A stretch of 64,000 bases of DNA, from NCBI GenBank assembly GCA_036490335.1, contig DASXEB010000004.1:208800-272799 (forward strand), in the 5' to 3' direction. How positions within the stretch are numbered: the first letter of the stretch is position 1; each line of letters opens with the position of its first letter. The stretch comes from Palsa-1392 sp036490335. Its GTDB lineage: Bacteria > Verrucomicrobiota > Verrucomicrobiia > Chthoniobacterales > UBA10450. Below are positions 47,236 to 56,893 of this stretch, piece after piece. Both the position numbers and the translations under genes were made by a program. The notes under the pieces were generated by a model. The model had not been told where the DNA came from. It ran no database searches and saw nothing but the letters and a program-made list of their open reading frames with translations.

Positions 47236-47345
47236 CGCGAGCGGATTTAACCGAAACGCGTCGCGAACGCCAGCCCGCGATTTTGCAGACCGATTGTTGT
47301 TTGATTCTGGGGGGCGAAATCCTTCAGCTTTCGACGAGATCCTGT

Positions 47346-47963
47346 TTACCGCCGTTTCCGCTCCGCTTCGATGCGCTGGAGCAGCTCGGTCTGGGTGCGT
47401 TCGAGGTCGTGGGCGAATTTGGCGGTGGCGTCGAGGGCTTCGGGATACATCTCGAAGCGTTTCCGCAGTTTTCGCGTCGCCGGGTCGTAGAAGAAGGTGA
47501 TGGGCTGGTCGAGATTCGGGAGGATGAGCTGATTGCTGAAGGTTTTGAAGTCGTTCATCCGGCTCAGACCCCAGCGGATGACCGATTCGACGCCGCGCAG
47601 GGCCATGAGGGTTTTGACGTCGAGCAGCTCGATGCCGCCGGATTGCAAAAGCGCGGTGGTGTCGCCCGGGTTGTAGTCGGTGGTGAAGGTGAAGGGATGG
47701 AGTGGCGGCATCTCGCCGGCGGCGAGCGCGCGGTGGAACTCGGCGGCCGCGTGGTCTTCCTGCGCGCCGGAGGTTTTGCCGCTCGCGATGCTCTCGCGCA
47801 GTTGCTCCTCGAGCGAGGCGAGGATCTGGTCGCGGCGCTGCGCGTCCTGCCGGTGCTGCTGGTAATTGTTGAGCCAGAAGGCGGCGTAAACGCCGATGAA
47901 GACGAGGAGGATTTCGCCGGTCCAGCGGCCGACGCGCACGGCCATATTTTTCTTTTCTTCCAC
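47346..47963 (-). CDS. Membrane-anchored hypothetical protein (DUF6090-like N-terminus)
   Basis: The product has 205 residues, or six fewer if the second Met (MAVRVGRW) is used. One N-terminal transmembrane helix (GEILLVFIGVYAAFWLNNYQQ) is followed by a helical, charged domain. The motif GEILLVxIGVxxAxxxNN resembles uncharacterised DUF6090-type proteins. No function is known to me. It lies on the same strand as the pilus-like operon, 110 bp upstream of it. Confidence 0.6.
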   Translation of the reverse strand: MEEKKNMAVRVGRWTGEILLVFIGVYAAFWLNNYQQHRQDAQRRDQILASLEEQLRESIASGKTSGAQEDHAAAEFHRALAAGEMPPLHPFTFTTDYNPGDTTALLQSGGIELLDVKTLMALRGVESVIRWGLSRMNDFKTFSNQLILPNLDQPITFFYDPATRKLRKRFEMYPEALDATAKFAHDLERTQTELLQRIEAERKRR

Positions 47964-48030
47964 CGTTCCGGTTTTCTCGCGGCGCCTGATTTCGCGGACG
48001 AAAAATCAATCGTCGCTCACGGCCGCGAAC

Positions 48031-49026
48031 CTACCGGGAGACGGCCCGCGCCGCTGTCTTTCTGCCCGGGCTGGAAAGATGGTCCCAGAGCCAGGTGTTG
48101 ATGAGATCGTTGACCACCGGGCTCCCCTGGGTGTCGCTGTCAACCTGATCCTCGTAGTAGTCGAAAGCGTGTTTGCACCCAGCGTCGCCTCTTACGAGGT
48201 AGGATTCGGCGTCGGGCGGCGGCTGAATGGTCGAAAGCCATTGGGTCAGGTCTGTGTATTGGGGGGGAGTGATGGGATCGTGTTCCGAAGCGAAAAACAA
48301 CAAGGGGACGACGGTCGAATTCACTTTGTAAAGAGGCGACCCGTCGTGCAGATTGGGAAATCTAAGGCAGAAGCCCAGAGAGTCGCTCGCAAAACTGGTG
48401 GGAGTGGGATTGGTTCCCGGGCAAGGCACGTACATCGCGGCGAGGGATCTGTGGTCGTCAAAAGCGTAGGGGCCTGAGAGCATGACCGCGGCGTCGAACC
48501 GCTGGGCCTGGGTGCCGGTGGCGGCACAGCTCAGCACGTGCGAGGCGCCGGCCGATCCGCCGACCCCGCCGACTCGTCCTGTCACCTGGCCATAAATCAC
48601 GCTCCCCGGAAGAGGGGAGCGCGCGGCGAGAATGGCTTTTCGGACGTCGTTGATCTGCACCTGGATCTGGCCGATGCCATCGGCAAAGGCTGGCCGCACC
48701 TGCCCCGCGAGATGACCCAGTATGTCGAGGCGATAGTCGATCGCGCAGGCAATAAACCCGGCCCGGGCGAGATCGCCGGCGGCCTTGATCACTCCGTAAT
48801 CTTCGCGCGTCCCGCCCTTGAACGCTCCAATGTGGAGCACGAGCACGACCGGTTTCTGGCCCTGGGTGGCGGGCTGGTAGACATCCCAGTTCAGCGGCGT
48901 GCCGTCCTGCGCGTAGGCGAACAATTCTGTTTGGTACGGGTAGGGCGTCGGCGTCGGGTCCTGGCCGAAGGCGAGCGAGCAAGTGACGAAGAGGAGGGAA
49001 CCCGCGAGCAACGAAAAGGGTTTCAT
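48031..49026 (-). CDS. Secreted alpha/beta hydrolase
   Basis: This 331-residue exported enzyme has a signal peptide to about residue 22 (AFGQD). The alpha/beta-hydrolase elements are the oxyanion loop VLHIGAFKGGTRE (about 62-74), the nucleophile elbow GGSAGAS (about 155-161), the acid Asp in FFASEHDPITPP and the His in DAGCKHAFDY (about 285-294). These fit the esterase/peptidase class of BD-FAE-like enzymes. The substrate is unknown; a feruloyl- or acetyl-esterase role is one possibility. Confidence 0.8.
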   Translation of the reverse strand: MKPFSLLAGSLLFVTCSLAFGQDPTPTPYPYQTELFAYAQDGTPLNWDVYQPATQGQKPVVLVLHIGAFKGGTREDYGVIKAAGDLARAGFIACAIDYRLDILGHLAGQVRPAFADGIGQIQVQINDVRKAILAARSPLPGSVIYGQVTGRVGGVGGSAGASHVLSCAATGTQAQRFDAAVMLSGPYAFDDHRSLAAMYVPCPGTNPTPTSFASDSLGFCLRFPNLHDGSPLYKVNSTVVPLLFFASEHDPITPPQYTDLTQWLSTIQPPPDAESYLVRGDAGCKHAFDYYEDQVDSDTQGSPVVNDLINTWLWDHLSSPGRKTAARAVSR

Positions 49027-49209
49027 GACGAATAATGCGGCGAGTTATGTCCGCGATGCAAGCCAATTCCGGCTCACTTTTGTAAGATCGAAGTTTTTTC
49101 GCCGCTCTCTAAATGAAACGTCGGCCGCCGCGAAAGTGGTCGGGTGCGGGCGAAGATTTATCGCGCAGTTGTCGCAAAAGCGCCGGTTGCGACCGGGCGA
49201 GAGTCTGCC

Positions 49210-50175
<966 letters not shown>

Positions 50176-50251
50176 ATGCGCGCGTTATTTAGACGCGGTC
50201 AGTGAGGTTGGCGAGGAGTTTCCGCGCGGGAAGCGGTTGCCGGCGCGCCTG

Positions 50252-50282
50252 GCCTAACGAATGCCTAACGAGCGCCTAACGA
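50252..50282 (+). repeat. Triple GCCTAACGA at 11-bp steps
   Basis: Exact 9-mer copies occupy 50252-50260, 50263-50271 and 50274-50282, separated by AT and GC dinucleotides. Two more lie at 50385-50393 and 50638-50646, around and inside the next small gene. Confidence 0.85.
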
Positions 50283-50349
50283 AAAGCGAAAAGAGCGGCC
50301 GCGCAATTTTGCTTTCGGTCCGGCTCGCGCCGTGGCAAATTTTGCCGGC

Positions 50350-50643
50350 ATGAAAAAGACTTACCTGTTCGAATTTTTCGTCCGGCCTAACGACAAGGAA
50401 AAGCGGCGCGCGATTTACATCAAGGCGCAAAGCGAAGCTGCGGCGGGGTTGAGCGAAGACCAGATTCGCGAAGCCGCGCGCGCCATCGCCGCCCGCGACA
50501 TCCCGGAGATGAAACCGCTCGAGGCCAACCCCGGCCGCCTCGTCGAGATCAACGACGAAGAGCCGCCGGTGCAATATCTTCGCCACAAGGCTCACCCCGG
50601 CGTGATCGTCTGGGAATCGAACCGCGGCCCGAAAAACGCCTAA
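50350..50643 (+). CDS. Small conserved hypothetical protein
   Basis: The product is 97 residues from ATG 50350 (MKKTYLFEFFVRPNDKEKRRAIYIKAQS). It looks like an alpha-beta fold: strand, basic loop, strand, helix with SEDQIREAARAIAARDIPEMKP, then a strand and a polar end. No signal peptide or known motif is present. The PND tripeptide and the TAA are encoded by copies of the 9-mer. Confidence 0.55.
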   Translation: MKKTYLFEFFVRPNDKEKRRAIYIKAQSEAAAGLSEDQIREAARAIAARDIPEMKPLEANPGRLVEINDEEPPVQYLRHKAHPGVIVWESNRGPKNA

Positions 50644-50670
50644 CGAATCGTTTCGCAGGTCCCGCGATGA

Positions 50671-50960
50671 TCACCGCACGACAGTGAGGGTGAGATCGTT
50701 CCCGTCGCCGCCTGCGTAGCTGGCCTGGAGTTTGTTGCGGCCGATCTTGATGATGGCGCCGTCGGCGAGGTTGGCAAAGGCTCCGCTTCCGCGGGCCGTG
50801 CCGATGGTCACCGGGCCGGAGAGCGCGCTTTTGCCGCCGAGCGTGCCGGTTTGCACTGTGACGTTCCCGCTGCCCGTGGCTGAGCCCCGCTTGTTATTCG
50901 CTGCGAACACTCCTGCCTGCACTGCGGTCGCGCCGCTGAGGTGTTGTTCCGCTGAGGGTG
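50671..50960 (-). pseudogene. Relic of an autotransporter-type beta-strand-repeat protein
   Basis: The C-terminal fragment ends FANLADGAIIKIGRNKLQASYAGGDGNDLTLTV, matching the end of the protein at 56894-58756 (FANLPDGGIVSFSG, then QASYEGGDGNDLTLTV). Further upstream a broken frame still reads LTLSG and SGATAVQAGVFAANN, the typical LTLSGxNTYxGGTTVxAG repeat. Internal deletion and frameshift indicate a truncated gene end. It lies next to a 9-bp-unit hairpin at 50987-51058. Confidence 0.7.
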
Positions 50961-50986
50961 AGCGTGCGGCAGGTTCCGGAATATCA

Positions 50987-51058
50987 CCACGAAGGGCACG
51001 AAGAACGCGAAGGTCAGGAAAATCCTCTTTTCCTTCGTGCCTTTCGTGCCCTTCGTGG
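50987..51058. repeat. Hairpin element of CACGAAGG-type units (copy 1)
   Basis: The arms CCACGAAGGGCACGAAG (plus more) and CTTTCGTGCCCTTCGTGG are inverted, about 26 bp each, around a ~20-bp loop. Each arm consists of 9-bp units CACGAAGGG or CACGAAGAA. A second copy is at 52410-52503. Such elements occur between genes in many environmental genomes. Confidence 0.85.
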
Positions 51059-51107
51059 TTTAAATCCCCGTTTGCCGGGTTGATTAAAGCGCGCGCTGGA
51101 TGGGGAT

Positions 51108-51734
51108 CTAAATGACCATGTGGGAAACCGCCGGGCTGTAGGCGCCTTCGCCTGCCGCGCCGATCCCGCAGACATCGACCCGGTAGATCTGGCCGGGAAT
51201 CAAATTCTCAAAAGTGTGTTTCACAGTAGTAGTGACCGTGACCTGCAGATACACGTCCGGCGACGAAGCCAGCGCGATGCGATGGCAATAAGTGTAGGCG
51301 CCGTGCAGAAGGCGAGTGCGGGCCGCGAGCGTGCCCGTATCCGGCCCCTGCTTCAGTCGCGGTGCGTCCGGCGCGGACAACGTTCCCACCAGGGTGCGAC
51401 TGCGGACGGCGATGAATCCCGAGGTCGTAAAAATCTCCAGGCTATTCTGGCAATGCGCCTGCACCCAGGAGGCGAGGGGACGCATCAACTCCAATAACTC
51501 CTCTTTCCGCTGCTTGCGGGCCGCGATCGCCATTCGGCCGCCATCCATGGCCGCGAGCGCTGCCGCCTTTAGGGCCATGATCGCCGACTTCACCTCGGTC
51601 AGCTCGGGAAACGGGTCGGGGAAATTTGCGTTGTCGGTCAGCATCTCCACCACATTCTCGCAGAAAGCGATGAGGAGATTGATGGCCAGCCGGACAAAGC
51701 GAAGAGCTACGCGGAGGTTGGTTGATGGGTTCAT
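51108..51734 (-). CDS. Helical plus fibronectin-III-like protein (paralogue 2)
   Basis: The product is 208 residues from ATG 51732-51734 (MNPSTNLRVALR); an upstream ATG at 51758 adds eight residues. The first half is helical, with SAIMALKAAALAAMDGG and LASWVQAHCQNSLEIFTTSGF in positions matching paralogue 1 at 920-1516. The last ~80 residues look like an fn3 sandwich ending FENLIPGQIYRVDVCGIGAAGEGAYSPAVS. The function is unknown. Array D starts about 210 bp upstream of its start and array A similarly precedes paralogue 1. Confidence 0.7.
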   Translation of the reverse strand: MNPSTNLRVALRFVRLAINLLIAFCENVVEMLTDNANFPDPFPELTEVKSAIMALKAAALAAMDGGRMAIAARKQRKEELLELMRPLASWVQAHCQNSLEIFTTSGFIAVRSRTLVGTLSAPDAPRLKQGPDTGTLAARTRLLHGAYTYCHRIALASSPDVYLQVTVTTTVKHTFENLIPGQIYRVDVCGIGAAGEGAYSPAVSHMVI

Positions 51735-51910
51735 AGAATAATCCCGGTTAAAGCACATTTGATGCCATCAATTTCACAAACATCTGCGGCCATTGTTTGC
51801 TTCCTCGCATAATCTCGATCCGCATGTCTCGAGTCTTGCTCTCCCGCCCGGCACGAATGGCGCGGAGCGAGCCAAAACGCAGTTAAGCCCTGGGAAACCA
51901 GATACTAAAG

Positions 51911-52402
51911 ATGAAGTGTCGCCGCAAAACCACCCTACATTTTACGCACGTCATTAGAGGTTTTGATGAAAACCTCCGAAGTTTTGGCAGAAACCTCCGA
52001 AGTTTTCGCACAAACCTCCGAAGTTTCCGCAACATCATGAGAAGATCGCATCAAAACTTCCGAAGTTTTTGCAACATCATGAGAAGATCGCATCAAAACT
52101 TCCGAAGTTCGGTCGACATCATGAGAAGGTCGCATCAAAACTTCCGAAGATTGGTCGACACCATGAGAAGATCACGTCAAAACTTCCGAGGATTGGTCGA
52201 CATCATGAGAAAATCACGTCATAACTTCCGAGGATTGGCCGACATCATGAGAAGATCACGCCATAACTTCCGACGATTTCAACAGATCATGAGAGGAGCG
52301 GTCGAAAACTTCCGAGGATCGCGCGACATCATCCCAGGTTTCCGAACAATCCTTCCACGATCGCTCGCAAACCTCCGAGGAATGCCCGCGACCATCACAT
52401 GA
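51911..52402 (+). CDS. Possible heptapeptide-repeat protein within array D
   Basis: A frame from ATG 51911 to TGA 52400 spans the whole array without interruption (163 codons). It encodes alternating 7-residue units of the types NFRSFxN and IMRRSHQ, very rich in Arg, Asn and Ser. Every step is exactly 21 bp, so the frame is preserved. The composition is unlike a normal globular protein, and a non-coding array with no stops could give the same open frame. Treat it as possible only. Confidence 0.3.
   Translation: MKCRRKTTLHFTHVIRGFDENLRSFGRNLRSFRTNLRSFRNIMRRSHQNFRSFCNIMRRSHQNFRSSVDIMRRSHQNFRRLVDTMRRSRQNFRGLVDIMRKSRHNFRGLADIMRRSRHNFRRFQQIMRGAVENFRGSRDIIPGFRTILPRSLANLRGMPATIT
51947..52397. repeat. 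21-bp-period array D with 42-bp superunit
   Basis: There are 21 units at exact 21-bp steps. Two unit types alternate through the middle: AAACTTCCGAAGTTTTTGCA-like (near-palindromic ACTTCCGAAGT) and CATCATGAGAAGATCGCATC-like. The first three units are all of the AAACCTCCGAAGTTT kind. The alternation creates a 42-bp superunit. It is flanked by the fn3-like gene on one side and a CACGAAGG hairpin on the other. Confidence 0.9.
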
Positions 52403-52409
52403 AGGACAA

Positions 52410-52503
52410 CCACGAAGGACACGAAAGGCACGAAGGTGGGGAGAGGGGTTTGCTGCCCGGGGCCTTTATTGTTCCTCCTTCGTGAATTTCGTGTCCTTCG
52501 TGG
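52410..52503. repeat. Hairpin element of CACGAAGG-type units (copy 2)
   Basis: The 5' arm at 52410-52436 (CCACGAAGGACACGAAAG, continuing) and the 3' arm at 52477-52503 (complementary, 3 mismatches) are about 27 bp each, around a 40-bp loop. It is the same 9-bp-unit structure as the copy at 50987. The two copies bracket the fn3-like gene and array D. Confidence 0.85.
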
Positions 52504-52725
52504 TGGATTACTGCGGCGCCTACGAAGCTCTGCTTTTCAAACATTGCCGGAGCGTCGCCAGAATAAAAAGGGTGTGTCACGCCTAAGATTGCTTTCGCCT
52601 AACGAGTAAAGGGTCCGCGGCCCCGCCCTTCGACCCGATTGGCCTCGGCTAACGAGTAAAGGTCTGCGTCCGCTCGGCCCGCGATTAAGCTTGCTCTCGC
52701 GCAGGCCGGTTTGGCAGACTCGAGC

Positions 52726-53717
52726 ATGAAAACATCCTGCGCCTTTCGCTCTCGGCCTCGTTGCCGCGCTCGTTCTTCCTTCCCTCGCTTTCGCCTTGGA
52801 CCCGCCGCCCGGCGGCGGTTATGCGGGTGATGTGACCGCTCTTGGCGACGGTGCCCTCAACACTGACGGTCCCTTCGCAGATGATACCGCCTTAGGCTTC
52901 CACGCGCTCTATAGCGGCGGGGGCCCGGAGAATACGGCCGTCGGCTCATTCGCGCTGAGCAGTGACACCGTGGGCGATGGGAATGTCGCTGTTGGCTACC
53001 AGGCGCTCCTAGGAAACACGAGCGGAAGTGCCAACGTGGCGATCGGTCCGTCCGCTATGGTCGACAATACGACGGGCCGCGACACGGTCGCAATCGGTAA
53101 CGGCGCGCTCGAAACCGGCACCACTGGTTATGGCAATGTGGCATGCGGCTTCGGAGCGATGATCTTTAATGCGGTAGGTTCCAACGACACTGCCGTCGGC
53201 GATGATGCCATGGCCAGTTCGTCAGGAAGCCAGAACACCGCTTTAGGCTCTGACTCGATGAATGGAGCGACGGGCAGCCAGAACACGGCGGTCGGCGGCT
53301 GGGCTGGATTAAACCTCTCTGGCAACAGCAATATTGTGATCGGCTACTTCGCCGCCCAGAATGTGACCTCGGGCGCAAACAATATCGAGATTGGCAACGC
53401 GGGAACGAAGAACGACGCCAACCTGATCCGCCTCGGCGACCCGGCGACGCAGAAGAAGGCCTTCATCGCCGGCATTAGCGGGGTGAAGATTTCCAACGGC
53501 GTGGCGGTGGTGATCAACAAACAAGGCCAGCTCGGCGTGGCCGCTTCCAGCGAGAGCGCGGACAACTCCAGCCTGCTGCACAGTTTTCTCGAGGAGCAGC
53601 GCAAGGTGGCCGCGCTCGAAGCCAAGGTCGCGAGCCTCGAAGCGATGGTCGAGAAGGGTGAGTGCGCAGGTGCAGGCCAACGCGCCCGCGCCACGCGTGG
53701 TCGCCGACGGCAACTGA
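52726..53717 (+). pseudogene. YadA-head-like fibre protein, coiled-coil class, with two frameshifts (copy 1)
   Basis: The family start MKTS is at ATG 52726, but the frame breaks within the signal peptide. One extra base (TTT compared with TT in copy 2, near 52744-52746) shifts LGLVAALVLPSLAFALDPPPGG into another frame. A second extra G near 53660 breaks the end; correcting it gives VSAQVQANAPAPRVVADGN and TGA at 53715-53717. The middle has repeated NTAVGxxAL and NVAxGxxAM head units (about 60-230), then NNIEIGNAGTKNDANLIRLGD and FIAGISGVKISNGVAVVINKQGQ, then a short coiled coil. It was a secreted trimeric fibre-like protein without an S74 domain. Confidence 0.75.
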
Positions 53718-53720
53718 CCT

Positions 53721-53804
53721 TGTAGGGCAACCGCTCCGGTTGCCGAAGAGAAGGCTTGGCTGGAGGCGCAGGGGAACAGGGCAGGCGGAGCGCCCGCCCT
53801 ACAA
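53721..53804. repeat. 84-bp REP-like element with terminal inverted repeats
   Basis: The ends are TGTAGGGC (53721-53728) and GCCCTACA (53797-53804). Inside are a perfect 8-bp hairpin (GGCAACCG, CTC, CGGTTGCC at 53726-53744) and a GC-rich palindrome AGGGCAGGCGGAGCGCCCGCC. It lies between fibre genes 1 and 2. It is a palindromic intergenic repeat; no transposase is present. Confidence 0.8.
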
Positions 53805-53865
53805 TTCGTGACGTTGCTGTGTTAACTCCTTGCCTACCGCGCGCGCTTTTGGCAGACTCGCGCGC

Positions 53866-55296
53866 ATGAAAACATCCCGCGCTTCCGCTCTCGCGCTCGC
53901 CGCCGCGCTCGCTCTTCCTTCCCTTCTCATCGCCGTCCAGCCGCCACCCGGCGGCGGGTATCCCAACAACAATACCGCCCTCGGAGACGACGCGCTCTTC
54001 AGCCTCACGACGGGCGATAACAACGTCGCGATCGGCTTTCAAGCCCTCTATAGCGAGACGTGGGGCGGCTCGAATACCGCAGTGGGGAGCATGGCCCTGC
54101 ACAGCGCCACGATCGGCGGGACAAACTGCGCCGTGGGGGTGTTCGCGCTTTATCAAATGACGACCGGCAGTAGCAACTGCGCGATGGGTTACTCCAGTCT
54201 CGGCCACGACACGACCGGCAGCGGTAACACAGCAATCGGCACCTTTACGCTGGGGCTCAATTCCACCGGCTACAATAATACGGCCCTGGGAGGCTCGGCC
54301 CTGATCGGGAATGAGACAGGCAGTTCCAACACCGCCGTTGGCATTGATACGCTGTTCCGAAACACCGGCGGCAGCAGCAATACCGCGGTCGGGGTCGGTG
54401 CTCTTTCGGAGAATCAAGCTTCGAACAACTGCGCGGAAGGGGTGTCAGCGCTTGCTTTCAACACCGTCGGCGCGTGCAACACCGCAAATGGGATGAACGC
54501 ACTCTACGTCAATGTTGAGGGGAACAATAATACCGCGGCGGGCTTTGAGGCTCTGTATTACAACAAGGGCAACTCCAACACCGGCCAAGGCTATCACGCG
54601 CTCTACAACGACTGGGTGGGCGATAATAACGTCGCAATCGGACAACTCGCCGGCTCGCAATTGCAAAGCGGAAGCAACAACATTTACATCGGCGACGGTG
54701 GCTATGCCGCCGCCACCGCTCGCGCTGCCACGGAGTCGGGCAGCATTCGGATCGGCAACCCGCGCTTCCGGGCTAACGCCTACCTGGCGGGAGTTTTTGG
54801 AGTGACGGCAGCCAATGGTGTTCCGGTCATGATTGCTTCGGATGGTCACCTCGGCGTCGCCACATCCTCGGCGCGCTTCAAGGATGACATCCAGCCGATG
54901 AAAGACGCAAGCGACGTGCTGCTCTCGCTCCAACCGGTCACCTTCCGTTACAAGAAAGAGCTGGACTCGTTAGGCACGCCGCAATTTGGCCTCGTCGCCG
55001 AGCAGGTAGCAAAAGTCGATCCCAATCTGGTGGCGCGCGATGACTCAGGCCAGCCTTACACCGTGCGCTACGAAGCGGTGAACGCGATGTTGCTCAACGA
55101 ATTCCTCAAAGAGCATCGCACGGTGGCGGCGCAGAACGCCCAGATAGAATTGTTGGAAAAGCGCCTCGGCGAGCAAGACAAAATCAATGCCGAAATGAGA
55201 GCGGCTCTCGGGGCCCAGGCGGAACAGATACAAAAGGTGAATGCGCAGTTGGCGACGCAGCGGCCCGCGGCCCGTCTGGTTTCGAATCTCCAGTAA
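53866..55296 (+). CDS. YadA-head-like fibre protein with S74 chaperone domain (copy 2)
   Basis: The product is 476 residues from ATG 53866. It has a signal peptide ending near LLIAVQ, the family linker PPPGGGYPNNNTALGDDAL, and about fifteen head-type repeats (NTAVGxxAL, NNVAIGxQAL) as in YadA or Hep_Hag adhesins. A spacer (NNIYIGDGGYAAA) follows, then a Peptidase_S74 intramolecular chaperone domain. It runs TSSARFKDDIQPMKDASDVLLSLQPVTFRYK (Ser and Lys five residues apart, as in the S74 dyad) and QFGLVAEQVAKVDPNLV. A coiled coil forms the end. S74 domains assist trimerisation and are often autocleaved. It is probably a secreted trimeric fibre. Confidence 0.8.
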   Translation: MKTSRASALALAAALALPSLLIAVQPPPGGGYPNNNTALGDDALFSLTTGDNNVAIGFQALYSETWGGSNTAVGSMALHSATIGGTNCAVGVFALYQMTTGSSNCAMGYSSLGHDTTGSGNTAIGTFTLGLNSTGYNNTALGGSALIGNETGSSNTAVGIDTLFRNTGGSSNTAVGVGALSENQASNNCAEGVSALAFNTVGACNTANGMNALYVNVEGNNNTAAGFEALYYNKGNSNTGQGYHALYNDWVGDNNVAIGQLAGSQLQSGSNNIYIGDGGYAAATARAATESGSIRIGNPRFRANAYLAGVFGVTAANGVPVMIASDGHLGVATSSARFKDDIQPMKDASDVLLSLQPVTFRYKKELDSLGTPQFGLVAEQVAKVDPNLVARDDSGQPYTVRYEAVNAMLLNEFLKEHRTVAAQNAQIELLEKRLGEQDKINAEMRAALGAQAEQIQKVNAQLATQRPAARLVSNLQ

Positions 55297-55362
55297 GGAT
55301 TCTTCTCCTCATCCCCGCTTTTAGCTCGACCAGCTGCCTGCCTGCACGGTAGAGTTGCGGGT

Positions 55363-56590
55363 ATGAAAGTAACCTCTCGATTGCGGCTCTTCACTATCCT
55401 CGCCTGCACGTTTCTCGTCGTGTCTCCGCAGGTTTTTGCGGTCGATCCCCCTCCTGTCGGAGGTTATCCCGGAGAAAATACCGCGACTGGGGACGACGCA
55501 CTTTTTAGCCTGTCTGGTAGTGGTGCCGGGATGGACACCGCCATCGGTTACCAAGCTCTTTATAACACGACCACCGGTGGAGACAACATCGCAGTCGGAG
55601 CGCAGGCGTTGTATAGTAACACGACCGGCAGCGGGAATGTTGCGATCGGGGACTTATCGCTTTACAACAACACGACGGGTACGTGGAACGTTGTAGTTGG
55701 ACAGCAAGTGCTAGGCGCGAACGCGACCGGATCTGGAAGTGTCGGAATTGGCTTCAGCGTTCTCTCTTTATCCACGAGCGGTATGCAAAACACTGCAGTT
55801 GGATTTGAGGCGATGTCGATGACCACCACCGCGTCTTATAACACGGCTTTAGGTGCGGACGCTCTGAGCTTCGACTCTAGCGGAACGAAGAACACCGCTC
55901 TTGGTCGCGGCGCGATGAATATGGCTACAGGAAGTAACAATGTCGCTGTCGGGTATGCATCAGGCAATACACTAACCGGGGACAACAATATAGTCATTGG
56001 CTACAATGGCGGCTTCAACCTGACCAAGGGCGCGAACAACATCGAGATCGGCAATCAAGGGGTGAAGAACGACGCCAACGTAATTCGCATCGGCGACATC
56101 AAGACGCAGAAGAAAACCTTCATCGCCGGCATTAGCGATGCGACCGTTTCGAATGGCGTCGCCGTTATGGTCAACGCCCAGGGGCAGCTCGGCGTCGCCA
56201 CTTCCTCGGCGCGTTTCAAGGATGACATCAAGCCGATGAAAGACGTGAGCGACGTGCTCCTGTCACTCCAGCCGGTCACCTTTCGTTACAAGAGAGAGCT
56301 GGACTCGTTAGGCACGCCGCAGTTCGGCCTTGTGGCCGAGCAGGTGGCGAAGGTCGATCCCGATCTGGTCGCGCGACGACTCAGGCCAGCCTTACACCGT
56401 GCGCTACGAAGCGGTGAACGCGATGTTGCTCAACGAATTTCTCAAGGAGCATCGCACGGTGGAAACGCTGGAAGAGAAGGTCGCGCGGCTGGAAGCGACG
56501 GTGCAAGAGCAGAGCGCGCTGATCGAGAAAGTGAGCGCGGCGCAGGCCGCGGCGCGTCCTTCTGCTCGATTGGCCTCGGCTAACGAGTAA
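55363..56590 (+). pseudogene. YadA-head-like fibre protein with S74 domain, frameshifted near the end (copy 3)
   Basis: Starting at ATG 55363 (MKVTSRLRLFTILACTFLVVSPQVFA), the protein has a signal peptide, the DPPPVGGYPGENTATGDDAL linker and about ten head repeats (NIAVGAQALYSNTTGSGNVAIG). The anchor region is NNIEIGNQGVKNDANVIRIGDIKTQKKTF, followed by an S74 domain. At 56370-56382 the run reads GTCGCGCGACGA where copy 2 has GTGGCGCGCGATGA, a loss of two bases. Restoring them gives DDSGQPYTVRYEAVNAML and the normal end ASANE with TAA at 56588-56590. This may be real decay, slippage in the CG run, or assembly error. Confidence 0.75.
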
Positions 56591-56893
56591 AGGTCTGCGC
56601 TCGCCTATCCGCAGCGAAGAAACCGGGGAGCAGGATAGAAGAAGTCAGGGAAACCAGGCGGGACCTCTCAGACGCAGCCGTTCAGTTGTGTCGATAGTAA
56701 GTTTTGACCCCTATTCCCACCCCGTGGTGCAGTGACTTTAGCGCGAAAGACCCGGCCGTCGCTTTACATCCGTTACTTTTCAGCTTTCAGAATTTCAGCT
56801 TCGGAAAGCCCGGCCATTGCTTCGCAGCCGTTACGGCAGAATCTTCTTTATCTCCTTTACTTCTCCGCGCCGACCACGCTAGAACTTGGGGTC
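56591..56893 (+). other. Degenerate copies of a signal-peptide-coding segment
   Basis: Two decayed copies of the sequence coding the adjacent protein's N-terminus lie upstream of it. One (about 56785-56845) still reads FQNFSFGKPGHCFAAVTAES in a different frame, against LLNFSWFGKPGLALGCITAA in the intact copy at 56912-56971. An earlier copy near 56748-56785 (GCGAAAGACCCGGCCGTCGC) is weaker. No other feature was seen. Confidence 0.55.

Noticed and set aside
45634..47250. A 538-codon plus-strand frame
   Set aside because: It is antisense to the PilM-like and Amuc_1102-like genes. Its composition is the usual shadow of a GC-rich gene.
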